Origin: Neisseria zoodegmatis
GTDB lineage: Bacteria; Pseudomonadota; Gammaproteobacteria; Burkholderiales; Neisseriaceae
DNA: 64,000 nucleotides
Assembly: GCF_900187305.1 (NCBI RefSeq)
Contig: NZ_LT906434.1
Location: 2,294,001 to 2,358,000 of the forward strand
Reading direction: 5' to 3'
Under the pieces are notes generated by a model. The model saw only the letters and a program-made list of their open reading frames with translations, was not told where the DNA came from and did not search any database. The position numbers and the translations under genes are program-made. This document shows, piece after piece, positions 46,781-54,902 of this stretch; position 1 is the first letter of the stretch, and each line of letters starts with the position of its first letter.

Positions 46781-47740
46781 TTGTTCTTTCAAAGCCGCGC
46801 TCAGTTCTTCAAACGAACACACCGCCGTACCCAGTTTCGCCACCACCACACCGGCGGCGGTATTGGCAATGTGCATGGCTTCGGGCAGGCTGAAATCGGC
46901 AGCCATGCCCAAGCCCATGCTGGCGATTACGGTGTCGCCTGCTCCGGATACATCGTACACTTCTTGGGCGCGGGTGGGCTGGTGGTCGATTTGGCTGCTG
47001 CGAAAGAGCGTCATGCCTTCTTCGCTGCGGGTCAGCAGCAGGGCTTGCAATTCCAAATTACGGCGCAGGTTTTGGGCTTTTTCGGTCAATTCCGCTTCAT
47101 TGCGCCAACTGCCCACCACTTCTTTCAGTTCGGCGCGGTTGGGCGTGAGCAAGGTGGCGCCGGCGTATTTTTCGTAATCGTCGCCTTTCGGGTCGATCAA
47201 TACGGGCTTGCCTGCCAAGCGCGCCCATTCGATCATGGAAGCAACGTGCAGCAGGCCGCCTTTGCCGTAGTCGGACAGCACCACGACATCGTATTCCGGC
47301 AGCAAGGCGCGGTATTGCTCTTTGACCGAATCGAGAATCTCGCGGTGCGGCATTTCTTCAAAATCGAGGCGGATAAGCTGCTGGTTGCGGGCAACAACGC
47401 GCAGTTTGACGGTGGTGGAAATTTCTTTGTCGCGCATCAGATACGAAGCCACGCCGTCTTGCTTCATCAATTTTTCCAGCGCATCAGCGGCTTCGTCTTT
47501 ACCGGTAACCGACAGCAGCGCCGCTTTGCCGCCCAACGAGGCGATGTTGCGGGCAACGTTGGCGGCACCACCCGCGCGTTGGTCGGTTTTAGAAATTTTG
47601 GCAATCGGCACGGGGGCTTCTGGGGAAATGCGGGCAACGTCGCCGAACCAATAGCGGTCGAGCATCACGTCGCCCACCACTAAAACTCGTGCGCCGCTCA
47701 AACGGGATTGCAATTGTTGTATATCGGTGTTGAGTACCAT
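46769..47740 (-). CDS. hldA: D-glycero-β-D-manno-heptose-7-phosphate kinase
   Basis: 323 residues from the ATG at 47740; an ATG four codons upstream is also possible. PfkB family: DVMLDRYWFGDVARISPEAPVP, GGAANVARNIASLGG, LLTPNRAELKEVVG and the catalytic DVSGAGDTVIA. It corresponds to the kinase half of E. coli HldE; the adenylyltransferase half is absent, as expected for Neisseria where it is a separate gene. It makes heptose 1,7-bisphosphate for LOS core synthesis. Confidence 0.93.
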   Translation of the reverse strand: MVLNTDIQQLQSRLSGARVLVVGDVMLDRYWFGDVARISPEAPVPIAKISKTDQRAGGAANVARNIASLGGKAALLSVTGKDEAADALEKLMKQDGVASYLMRDKEISTTVKLRVVARNQQLIRLDFEEMPHREILDSVKEQYRALLPEYDVVVLSDYGKGGLLHVASMIEWARLAGKPVLIDPKGDDYEKYAGATLLTPNRAELKEVVGSWRNEAELTEKAQNLRRNLELQALLLTRSEEGMTLFRSSQIDHQPTRAQEVYDVSGAGDTVIASMGLGMAADFSLPEAMHIANTAAGVVVAKLGTAVCSFEELSAALKEQQAV

Positions 47741-47763
47741 AGGAATATCCATTGTTAGCTACA

Positions 47764-47803
47764 TTTTCAGACGGCCTCTTTATACTACAAGAGGCCGTCT
47801 GAA
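47764..47803. terminator. Inverted (outward-facing) DUS pair between pyrF and hldA
   Basis: TTTTCAGACGGCCTC and GAGGCCGTCTGAA around a short AT-rich loop. It sits just after the pyrF stop on the minus strand. Confidence 0.5.
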
Positions 47804-47808
47804 CATAT

Positions 47809-48549
47809 TTAAATCGAAATCTGATTGGCTGCCGCATTCACTTCGCGCAACACGGCCACGGGGTCGGCTGCCTGCGTAATCGGCCGCCCCATCACCAAGT
47901 AAGTGGAACCCGCCGCCAACGCTTGCGCGGGGGTCATGATACGGCGTTGGTCGTCGCCGTTGCCGGCGGTATCCAAGCGGATGCCGGGTGTAACCAGCAC
48001 AAATTCTCCGCCCAATTCGCGGCGCAGCGGTGCGGCTTCGCGGGCGGAACACACCACGCCGTCCAAACCGGAACTTTGCGCCAGTTTCGCCCAACGCAAC
48101 ACCAATTCTTCTACCGGTTGATTTAGGCCGATTTCGGCAAGGTCGCTCTGCTCCATACTGGTCAGCACGGTAACGCCGATCAGCAGCGGTTTTTGCGCAT
48201 GGTTGGCCACGGCTTCGGCGGCGGCTTCCATCATGCGGCGGCCGCCCGAAGCGTGCATGTCCACCATCCACACGCCCATATCGGCCGCTACTTTGCAGGC
48301 GTGGGCTACAGTGTTGGGAATGTCGTGGTATTTCAAATCGAGAAACAGTTTGAAGCCTTGGTTGATCAGGCTTTCGGCCAAACTGCGACCAGTGGCGGTA
48401 AACAGTTCTTTGCCGATTTTCAGACGGCATAGGGAGGGATCGAGACGGCGCACAAAGGCAAGCGTGTCGTGTTCGTTGGCGAAATCTAAAGCCACAATCA
48501 CAGGCGTGCGGGCGGTTTCGGTTTGGAAGTCGGCGATTAATGGGTTCAT
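47809..48549 (-). CDS. pyrF: Orotidine 5'-phosphate decarboxylase
   Basis: 246 residues from the ATG at 48549; the frame extends to 48699 through DUS and repeat DNA that is not protein-like. [19 protein letters not shown] holds the first catalytic Asp, and [17 protein letters not shown] is the DxKxxD active-site signature. TPGIRLD and [15 protein letters not shown] form the phosphate site. It makes UMP from OMP. Confidence 0.96.
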   Translation of the reverse strand: MNPLIADFQTETARTPVIVALDFANEHDTLAFVRRLDPSLCRLKIGKELFTATGRSLAESLINQGFKLFLDLKYHDIPNTVAHACKVAADMGVWMVDMHASGGRRMMEAAAEAVANHAQKPLLIGVTVLTSMEQSDLAEIGLNQPVEELVLRWAKLAQSSGLDGVVCSAREAAPLRRELGGEFVLVTPGIRLDTAGNGDDQRRIMTPAQALAAGSTYLVMGRPITQAADPVAVLREVNAAANQISI

Positions 48550-48570
48550 AACGGGTTCCGTCGGGTGGGT

Positions 48571-48630
48571 TTGGCGAAGCTCGCCAAGTTCGCTTTGGCT
48601 AAACTCGCACAGCTTGCTTTCAGACGGCCT
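48571..48630. repeat. Degenerate tandem ~25-bp unit ending in a DUS
   Basis: GGCGAAGCTCGCCAAGTTCGC followed by a diverged copy (GGCTAAACTCGCACAGCTTGC) that runs into TTTCAGACGGCC. A third copy, with one mismatch over 24 bp and also followed by a DUS, lies inside the mnmC-like gene at 50026-50060. The first unit contains a 7-bp hairpin (TTGGCGA-AGC-TCGCCAA). Confidence 0.6.
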
Positions 48631-48782
48631 GCGGCTCGTGATGCAACAGCTTTGCACGACTCGCCGCCATAGGCCGTCTGAAATCATAAAATCGCACAAA
48701 TTTTAGCAGCTTTCCAACCTGTTTGTCCGCCGTTTGCTCGTGATAAACTGGCCACCCGCACTATTTTCAGACGGCCTCATTT

Positions 48783-50456
48783 ATGAACTGCCTTGCTTGG
48801 AACGCCCCGCCACCGCTTGCCGCACTTGCAGACACTGTCCGCCGCCATGCCAAACCGCTGTATTTGATCGTATGCCTGCCCGACCGCCGCATCCCCGAAT
48901 TCAGGCCGTCTGAACAACCATGCGCGGAAGAAACTGCGCTGCGACAAGCCATAGCAGGCAAGCTCGGCTGCATTCAGTTTAACGGAGCCAACGTGTTGGA
49001 GAACATTTTGCCCGGCGTGCATCTATGGCTGATGCCGTCTGAAAACGCCGCGCGGCTGGGCGAACATTTTCCGCAGCCCGTGCAATGGCAGACCGAAGCC
49101 GTGCCGCAACTGCCGCCGCAAACGGTCAAACCGTGGTTCAGGCCGTCTGAACACCGCGCCGCACCCAGCCGTGCCGTTATCGTCGGCTCAGGCATTGCCG
49201 GTGCAGCCACCGCCCGCGCACTGGCGGAACACGGCCTGCCCGTTACCGTGCTGGAAGCCGCCGAACCCGCCAACGCCGCGTCGGGCAACCGCCAAGGGCT
49301 GCTGTATGCCAAGATTTCGCCGCACAACACCGAGCAAACCGAACTGCTGCTGTGCGGCTACGGCTACACCCGCCGCCTGCTCGAAACCCTGCTGCCGAAC
49401 CGCGAAAGCTGGGGCGGCGACGGCGTGCTCCACCTCAACCACGATACCGAAGAAACCCGCCGCAATCAGGCTTTGGGCGCACACAAGCACCACACCCACC
49501 TTTACCGCCCCGTCGATGCCGACGAAGCCGCGCAGCTTGCCGGCATCGAAACCGCACAAAGCGGCCTGTATTGGCCGCAAGGCGTGTGGCTGAACCCGCC
49601 CGCGCTCGTCCGCGCCCTGCTCGACCATCCGCTGATCGAACTGCACACCCGCACGCCCGTGCTTGCCGCCGAACACGACGGCAACGAATGGCAAGTCCGC
49701 ACGCCTGAACGCACTTTCAGCGGCAGCCATTTGATTTACTGCACCGGCGCACACAGCCCGCAAGCCGCCGACCCCAACGTCTCCGCCCTGCCTTACCGCT
49801 TGGTGCGCGGACAAACCGACCTTGCCGCCGCCGTGCCGTATTCCGAACAACTGCGCTGCGCCCTTTCCGGCGCCAGCTACATCAGCCCCGCATGGCAAGG
49901 CTTGCATTGCTACGGCGCAACCTTCGTCCAGCACGACACCGGCACCGACTGGCGCGAAAGCGACCGCCAAACCAACCGTGCCAACCTGCACGGGTTAAAC
50001 GCACAACTGGCCGCGCAACTGCTTAGGCGAAGCTCACCAAGTTCGCTTTCAGACGGCCTTGACGGTTCTCATCAACACCAAAGGCCGTCTGAAACCCGTT
50101 CAGACGGCCTCACCCTGCAAGGCCACGCCGCCCTGCGCTGCGACAGCCCCGACCACCTGCCCATCGTCGGCGCACTCGGCAACATCGCCGCCATGCAAAA
50201 CGTGTACGCCAAACTCGCCCTCGACAAAAACTACCGCCTCAACGCCCCCTGCCCCTACCTGCCGAACGCCTACATCAACACCGCCCACGGCAGCCGCGGG
50301 CTAGCCACCGCCCCGATTTGCGCCGCCGCCGTCGCCGCCGACATCCTCGGCCTGCCCAACCCGCTGTCGCCAAGAATCCGCCACGCCCTCGCCCCCAACC
50401 GCACCGTTATCCGTGCCATCGTGCGGCAGCAGCCGTTGTTGGGAAAGGCCGTCTGA
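48783..50456 (+). CDS. mnmC: MnmC FAD-dependent oxidase-domain protein
   Basis: 557 residues. The FAD site AVIVGSGIAGAATARALAEHG (~135-155), AASGNRQGLLYAKIS, and the C-terminal PDHLPIVGALG and TAHGSRGLATAPI match the oxidoreductase domain of MnmC, which removes the carboxymethyl group of cmnm5s2U34 in tRNA. The usual N-terminal methyltransferase domain is not recognisable; ~125 residues of unclear origin stand there. The gene encodes about six DUS (FRPSEQ, MPSENA, FRPSEH, SLSDGLD, QRPSET, RSDGL), the last three in one 25-residue loop. A DUS lies just before the ATG. Confidence 0.82.
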   Translation: MNCLAWNAPPPLAALADTVRRHAKPLYLIVCLPDRRIPEFRPSEQPCAEETALRQAIAGKLGCIQFNGANVLENILPGVHLWLMPSENAARLGEHFPQPVQWQTEAVPQLPPQTVKPWFRPSEHRAAPSRAVIVGSGIAGAATARALAEHGLPVTVLEAAEPANAASGNRQGLLYAKISPHNTEQTELLLCGYGYTRRLLETLLPNRESWGGDGVLHLNHDTEETRRNQALGAHKHHTHLYRPVDADEAAQLAGIETAQSGLYWPQGVWLNPPALVRALLDHPLIELHTRTPVLAAEHDGNEWQVRTPERTFSGSHLIYCTGAHSPQAADPNVSALPYRLVRGQTDLAAAVPYSEQLRCALSGASYISPAWQGLHCYGATFVQHDTGTDWRESDRQTNRANLHGLNAQLAAQLLRRSSPSSLSDGLDGSHQHQRPSETRSDGLTLQGHAALRCDSPDHLPIVGALGNIAAMQNVYAKLALDKNYRLNAPCPYLPNAYINTAHGSRGLATAPICAAAVAADILGLPNPLSPRIRHALAPNRTVIRAIVRQQPLLGKAV

Positions 50457-50482
50457 AATGGTTTAGGCTTTCAGACGGCCTC
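50448..50482 (+). terminator. Inverted DUS pair at the mnmC stop
   Basis: AGGCCGTCTGAAA (containing the stop codon) and TTTCAGACGGCCT with a ~9-nt loop. Confidence 0.55.
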
Positions 50483-50521
50483 AATAACATCGCCCGCCCC
50501 AAACCTTACCGACCTTCTCCC

Positions 50522-50685
50522 GTAGGGGCGGATTGCATATCCGCCCGTTGCCGCCACACCTGCCGCCGCAATACTTCCTAACTTCCCCGACGTTTTCACG
50601 ATAAAAAACACAAACGCCAAATGCCGACGACTTTCCCGCACATAACCTCAATGCACACGCGGGCGGATATGTAATCCGCCCCTAC
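50522..50685. mobile_element. 164-bp MITE-like element with 26-bp terminal inverted repeats
   Basis: The left end GTAGGGGCGGATTGCATATC... (50522-50547) and the complement of the right end (50660-50685) agree at 25 of 26 positions. Each TIR is itself nearly palindromic (GGGGCGGAT..ATCCGCCC). The ~112-bp interior has no open frame. A related solo palindrome is at 58276-58304. It may be a non-autonomous transposable or REP-like element; no transposase is in the window. Confidence 0.6.
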
Positions 50686-50725
50686 AAACCGCCATGAAAC
50701 AAAATGACCTTGCTACCAAAACCGA

Positions 50726-50755
50726 GAGGCCGTCTGAAAAAATTCAGACGGCCTC
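50726..50755 (-). terminator. Inverted DUS pair after the DUF2157-like gene
   Basis: GAGGCCGTCTGAA and TTCAGACGGCCTC with a 4-nt centre, 12 bp after the stop of the minus-strand gene. Confidence 0.6.
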
Positions 50756-50767
50756 CCGTTATCCCTG

Positions 50768-51811
50768 CTATTGAAATTTACGCTGTAAAAAACGGCGCAC
50801 CGCTTGCGGCATCTTGTTTTGCAGCTTTTGCGTATAAACCGCGTCGTTCTTCTGCCACCACACGCCGATGCACACAATCAGCAAACCGATCAGCGTGAGC
50901 GAAATCGGAAACAGCCAACTGTCTTTAAAAATCTTATCGGCCAGATGCCAGCAATAACCGAACATCCCCAGCGCGCCGAACACGGCAAACACGCGGCGGC
51001 GGATCAGCACGCCGGTAAACACCATGCCCACGTTCAACAAGAAATAAATAAACTTGTTCCACTCGCTGTCGGACTCCATAAAGCTCAGGCCGACCCAAAA
51101 CGTGATCACGCCGAAGAGATACAGCCAAAACGGATAATCGCGCCCGCTTTGGTTGCGGAAATCCACCCAAAACGCCAGCAGAATCATTGCCGCGCCAAAC
51201 AAAGCCGAAACCTGCTGCTTGAGCGTCCAATCGTACACCCCGTTATGGCCGTAGAAAATCCAATCGGCAATGTCCATCGACATATACCACAGCGTAACGG
51301 CCACCGGCATCACCAAAAACGGATAGCGGTAACGCCACAGCATCACGGCAGCGGCGGCCAGCGTGGCCAGCTCCATCATCAGCCAGCGCCAGTCGATCCA
51401 ATGATGGTAATCGCGGTAAACCATTGTATCGTCGGGCCAAAAACCCAAAGCCTGCTGCAAGCCGTACACCGCCAGCGGCACCAGCACCACCACAAAAGTA
51501 GCGCAAATGCCCGCCGGAATGTGCAGGCTGCGTTTGCGGAAATATTCGGTGAGCGCTATGCCTGCTATGCCGTAAAGCAGACACAGCACCACAATCGCCG
51601 TACCGCCGAAGGCTTCCCAACCCAAATTCATAAACAGCGACATCGCGCCGATGGCCAACAGCCCGCCGAGATAATACAAAACATGGGTAAAACCGAATTG
51701 CGGCACATGGCTGTTTTGCTGCTGCCACAACGCCCACAAAGCATCGGCCTGCTGCGGGTTGATAATGCGCTGTTCAACTGCCTGTTGTAAGTGGTGTTTG
51801 CGGATATCCAT
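50768..51811 (-). CDS. DUF2157-like multi-pass membrane protein
   Basis: 347 residues, GGGAGC before the ATG. A soluble N-terminus (~1-40) with RIINPQQADALWALWQQQ, typical of the DUF2157 N-terminal region, is followed by about ten membrane helices (first: VLYYLGGLLAIGAMSLFMNLGW). Function unknown. A short basic C-terminal tail (RRFLQRKFQ). It stands alone. Confidence 0.7.
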   Translation of the reverse strand: MDIRKHHLQQAVEQRIINPQQADALWALWQQQNSHVPQFGFTHVLYYLGGLLAIGAMSLFMNLGWEAFGGTAIVVLCLLYGIAGIALTEYFRKRSLHIPAGICATFVVVLVPLAVYGLQQALGFWPDDTMVYRDYHHWIDWRWLMMELATLAAAAVMLWRYRYPFLVMPVAVTLWYMSMDIADWIFYGHNGVYDWTLKQQVSALFGAAMILLAFWVDFRNQSGRDYPFWLYLFGVITFWVGLSFMESDSEWNKFIYFLLNVGMVFTGVLIRRRVFAVFGALGMFGYCWHLADKIFKDSWLFPISLTLIGLLIVCIGVWWQKNDAVYTQKLQNKMPQAVRRFLQRKFQ

Positions 51812-52013
51812 TCAAGATGCTCCCGATTCGCAAAGCAAACCCGCCCTGCCTTAATCTATTCGACCCGATGGGCAGCACATCGGCAAACCGTTCTGAAATC
51901 ATGCGCTTGTTTATACCTTGCGATTCAACTTAAACGGTTTTGCCCAAGCCCGAACCATCTTATTCATTTTATAGTAAAACCTTTTTATCTCATTAGATTG
52001 GCATCAAACCTTC

Positions 52014-53573
52014 TTAAAACGCTTTTTCTATCTCCACAAACAAACGGTTGTTTTTGCGCTCCGCCCATTTATGCGTGCTGCGGACACGGCTTTGTTCCCA
52101 AGTCAGGCGGGGCATGAATTTGGCTATCGACAGCTTGGGGTGCGCTGCCGAAATGCTGTATAAAGTTTCCTTGTTGCGTTGCTGCTGCCATTGGAAGTCG
52201 GCATTCAGCGCACTGCCGCGATAACGGCGGTCGGTGTAAGCAGCTCTCAGTTGCGTGTTCAAGCCGCCCCATTTCGGCCACGTTGCCAACCAGCCGCCGC
52301 TCACACCGCGGCGGTTGTTGCCTGCATTGTTAGTTCGCCCGCCGATTAAGTCATTGCTCGGGCGGAAAGTGCCGCCGCTTAAGCCTGCATAAACCGTTTG
52401 CGTCGGCGTTAAGCGATAAGCCGCCGAACCGAAAAGGCTGTAATGTTTGCCGTCGTTGCGCTCCGCACGTTCCGGCTCGCGGTAGTGCTGGCGGTAAGCC
52501 TCGCCCGACACATGCGCCTGCAAGCGGGGGGTAATCTGCCGGCTTAAGGCCGTCTGAAAACCCGCAGCATGAGCGAGCATATCCATATTGAACGTTTGCT
52601 CTTTCTGCGTTTTGCGCTGCCATTCGTCGCTGCCCGCAAGCTGCCATTGGTAAAACGGCAGAATATTGAATGTGGTGCGCGCGCTTTGATATTGCCAGCC
52701 CAGATAAGCACGCCCAAACGCATTGTCGTATTGGGATTTTTTGTCGAAATAATAGCTGACGCCGCTCAAATTGCTGCGAAACAGCACATTATGATGGCCT
52801 TTAACCGGCGTGTTTTTTTCTACCGAAAGCCGGTAATTCAAGCCCGTTGCACTTTCGGCCTGTTGTTTGACGCAACCCAGCGGCGAACAGTAAGGCGGAG
52901 CGGCATCGTTCACATTGTTATCGCGCGTAACGCTAACACCGCCGTTGAAATGCCATTTGTTCGCCTCTTTGCTTTGCTTGCGGTACACCGCGATATTTTC
53001 CAGCACGCCCTCCGGCAGCTGCGGCGTGGCGGCGGCTTCGGCGAACAGCCTGTCGGCCTCTTTCCACTGCCTGTCTTCCCATAAAATCGCCGCCGTATCC
53101 AGCGTAATGCGCGTATCTTCGGGGTGTGCGTCATGCAGCTTGGTGTAAACCGCCGTTGCCTTCGGATAATCGCCTTTGTAACGCGCAATCATCCCCTCCG
53201 CCCGCGCCAGCAAAACGGCATCGGCTTGAGGGTGTTTTCTATACGCAGCAGTGAGCGATTCCAACAAATACGGATCGCCGCTGTTGATCGCCCTCAGCAT
53301 CAAGTTGTGCAGCAATTCGGGCTGCTTCATTAAATCTTCATTGGTAACGGGCTTGATTGCTTCTTTTTCTGTTTGTTTTGGTAAAGCATGTTCGGAAGGT
53401 GTGGCGATTTGTTCCAGCCACACATTTTCCTGCATCCGCACGGCCGGCTGCTCCTGCTTGAGGCCGTCTGAAGCCCTATACGGCAAAGCATCTGCTTGAG
53501 AATAAGGGGGAAAAGCAGCAGATATGGAGAAAAATAAAAGGGGCGGGAAAGATAATTTTTTGAAACTGTTCAT
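52014..53573 (-). CDS. slam: Slam, surface lipoprotein assembly modulator (DUF560)
   Basis: 519 residues. A signal peptide (LLFFSISAAFPPYSQA) is followed by an N-terminal helical TPR-like domain (~75-200: LLARAEGMIARYKGDYPKA, DTAAILWEDRQWKEADRLF). A C-terminal β-barrel (~215-519) has alternating strands, many aromatic residues and a final Phe (LFVEIEKAF). This is the Slam architecture. Slams move lipoproteins such as TbpB, LbpB and HpuA to the cell surface. Its divergent neighbour is hpuA, whose product is the likely client (Slam2-type pairing). A weak start context and AT-rich upstream DNA are shared with hpuA. Confidence 0.9.
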   Translation of the reverse strand: MNSFKKLSFPPLLFFSISAAFPPYSQADALPYRASDGLKQEQPAVRMQENVWLEQIATPSEHALPKQTEKEAIKPVTNEDLMKQPELLHNLMLRAINSGDPYLLESLTAAYRKHPQADAVLLARAEGMIARYKGDYPKATAVYTKLHDAHPEDTRITLDTAAILWEDRQWKEADRLFAEAAATPQLPEGVLENIAVYRKQSKEANKWHFNGGVSVTRDNNVNDAAPPYCSPLGCVKQQAESATGLNYRLSVEKNTPVKGHHNVLFRSNLSGVSYYFDKKSQYDNAFGRAYLGWQYQSARTTFNILPFYQWQLAGSDEWQRKTQKEQTFNMDMLAHAAGFQTALSRQITPRLQAHVSGEAYRQHYREPERAERNDGKHYSLFGSAAYRLTPTQTVYAGLSGGTFRPSNDLIGGRTNNAGNNRRGVSGGWLATWPKWGGLNTQLRAAYTDRRYRGSALNADFQWQQQRNKETLYSISAAHPKLSIAKFMPRLTWEQSRVRSTHKWAERKNNRLFVEIEKAF

Positions 53574-53656
53574 CGGTATTGTGTAAAAAGATCATAAAAA
53601 ATGTTTGTAACAAATATTATTTTCAGAGTATATTTCATATAAAAATAAAAACAAAT

Positions 53657-53675
53657 ATTATTTACATTCATTATT
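53657..53675. promoter_or_regulatory. Candidate Fur box between slam and hpuA
   Basis: ATTATTTACATTCATTATT matches the 19-bp Fur consensus at 12 positions. The whole 53574-53775 gap is AT-rich. Iron repression of slam and hpuAB is expected from other Neisseria; the exact site is a guess. Confidence 0.35.
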
Positions 53676-53775
53676 TTAGTAAAAATAATTCTGTTTATTT
53701 TAAATGATGAAACTCTTTAATTAAATGAACGGCATATCTGCCGGATTCAAAACATCCAATCAACGGAGGTAATCC

Positions 53776-54807
53776 ATGAATAACCGGTCTTTCAGACGGC
53801 CTTATATCAGTTTGGTTCTGCCCTTTGTCTTAGCGGCGTGCGCAGGCGGCGGAGGCGTAAACGAACCTGAAGTATTTGTAGAACGCCCTACTCTTCAGCC
53901 TTTTGATGCCGGTGCTGCCAATGTGAAAAAGCACGCAGATACCGATAATTACTTTACTGTCAGCACCAATGGCGGAGCGGTAGAAAAATATACTGTGACC
54001 ACAAAGGAAAAATCGAGTTGGAGTGATAGCTACTACGACGTTAACAAAGATGTAACTGTATATAAAACGCCCGACGGCAAATACTATCAGTTTGGTAATT
54101 TCAACACGCCAATCGTGCCTGATTACTCTTCTCCGAGTAAGCAGTTCTTGACCTCCCACGAAATGCAAGCAACCGAAGACGGCGGCAAAATCTTTGCCTG
54201 CTGCGACAGTTACCATACCGACCGCCCTGCTATTGATATGCGCGGTACTATGTATTACGGCGCATGGATTTCTCCCAAAGGCGAAGCCAGCCTGTTTGCA
54301 GGCGGTTCTTTAGCCGATGCTGCCTACATGCAAGGCGGTTCTGAAGCCAAAGGAGCAAAAGGTAAAGCAACTTATGATGTTTGGGGCATTCGCGTCAAAG
54401 ACGGTAAAGTGGTCAGCTCTTCTTACACACCGAAAAATCCCCACAATGCCGATGCCCCAACAGTGATTTCCCAACTTACGGTGAATTTCAATACCGGCAA
54501 ATTAGGCGGAGAAATCATTGGCAACAAAGATTTCGGTAGCTCCGTAATCATGAAAGATGTCAATGTAAACGGCAACAAATTCAGCGGAACTGCCACCTCC
54601 GGCGAGGCGACAGGCCAAGTGGAAGGTGCATTCTTCGGCGCTCACAGAAAGTCTTATTATTCTGGGGGCATCTCCGAATACGGCGGAAAATCTATAGGCG
54701 GCACAGTTAAATTTGATGGCAACAAAGCACTGGATACCGCTTTTGGCGGCACACGCACAGCTATCGATACCGAAACCAAGAGTACCGACTTAACTCCGCT
54801 CAAGTAA
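53776..54807 (+). CDS. hpuA: HpuA, surface lipoprotein of the haemoglobin-haptoglobin receptor
   Basis: 343 residues, with GGAGGT before the ATG. Lipoprotein signal with LAACAGGGG (lipid Cys ~23); a DUS is translated inside the signal peptide (NRSFRRPYIS). A poly-Gly/Glu anchor leads to a β-rich body. The C-terminal region (~230-320: GKLGGEIIGNKDF, GNKFSGTATSGEATGQVEGAFFG) is the TbpB-like/GNA1870-like barrel typical of Slam clients. HpuA binds haemoglobin at the surface and works with HpuB. No phase-variable homopolymer was seen, unlike the poly-G reported in pathogenic species. Confidence 0.88.
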   Translation: MNNRSFRRPYISLVLPFVLAACAGGGGVNEPEVFVERPTLQPFDAGAANVKKHADTDNYFTVSTNGGAVEKYTVTTKEKSSWSDSYYDVNKDVTVYKTPDGKYYQFGNFNTPIVPDYSSPSKQFLTSHEMQATEDGGKIFACCDSYHTDRPAIDMRGTMYYGAWISPKGEASLFAGGSLADAAYMQGGSEAKGAKGKATYDVWGIRVKDGKVVSSSYTPKNPHNADAPTVISQLTVNFNTGKLGGEIIGNKDFGSSVIMKDVNVNGNKFSGTATSGEATGQVEGAFFGAHRKSYYSGGISEYGGKSIGGTVKFDGNKALDTAFGGTRTAIDTETKSTDLTPLK

Positions 54808-54902
54808 CCATTGAACAAATTGATCGACACAATCTCGTTTTTCAGGCCATTCTAAAAAATCTGAGGCCGTCTGAAAAAACGACTGTTTACAGAAGGTAAA
54901 AC

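Larger units (their letters stand above)
50457..50767. other. Intergenic region with inverted-repeat element
   Basis: 311 bp holding two DUS pairs (50448-50482 and 50726-50755) and the 164-bp TIR element. No gene was seen. Confidence 0.6.

Noticed and set aside
46769..47683. 300-codon plus-strand frame opposite hldA
   Set aside because: Antisense of hldA with His/Gln/Gly bias and no start context.
53776..53880. Phase-variable homopolymer in hpuA
   Set aside because: Only short G runs broken by C or A; no tract of six or more G.
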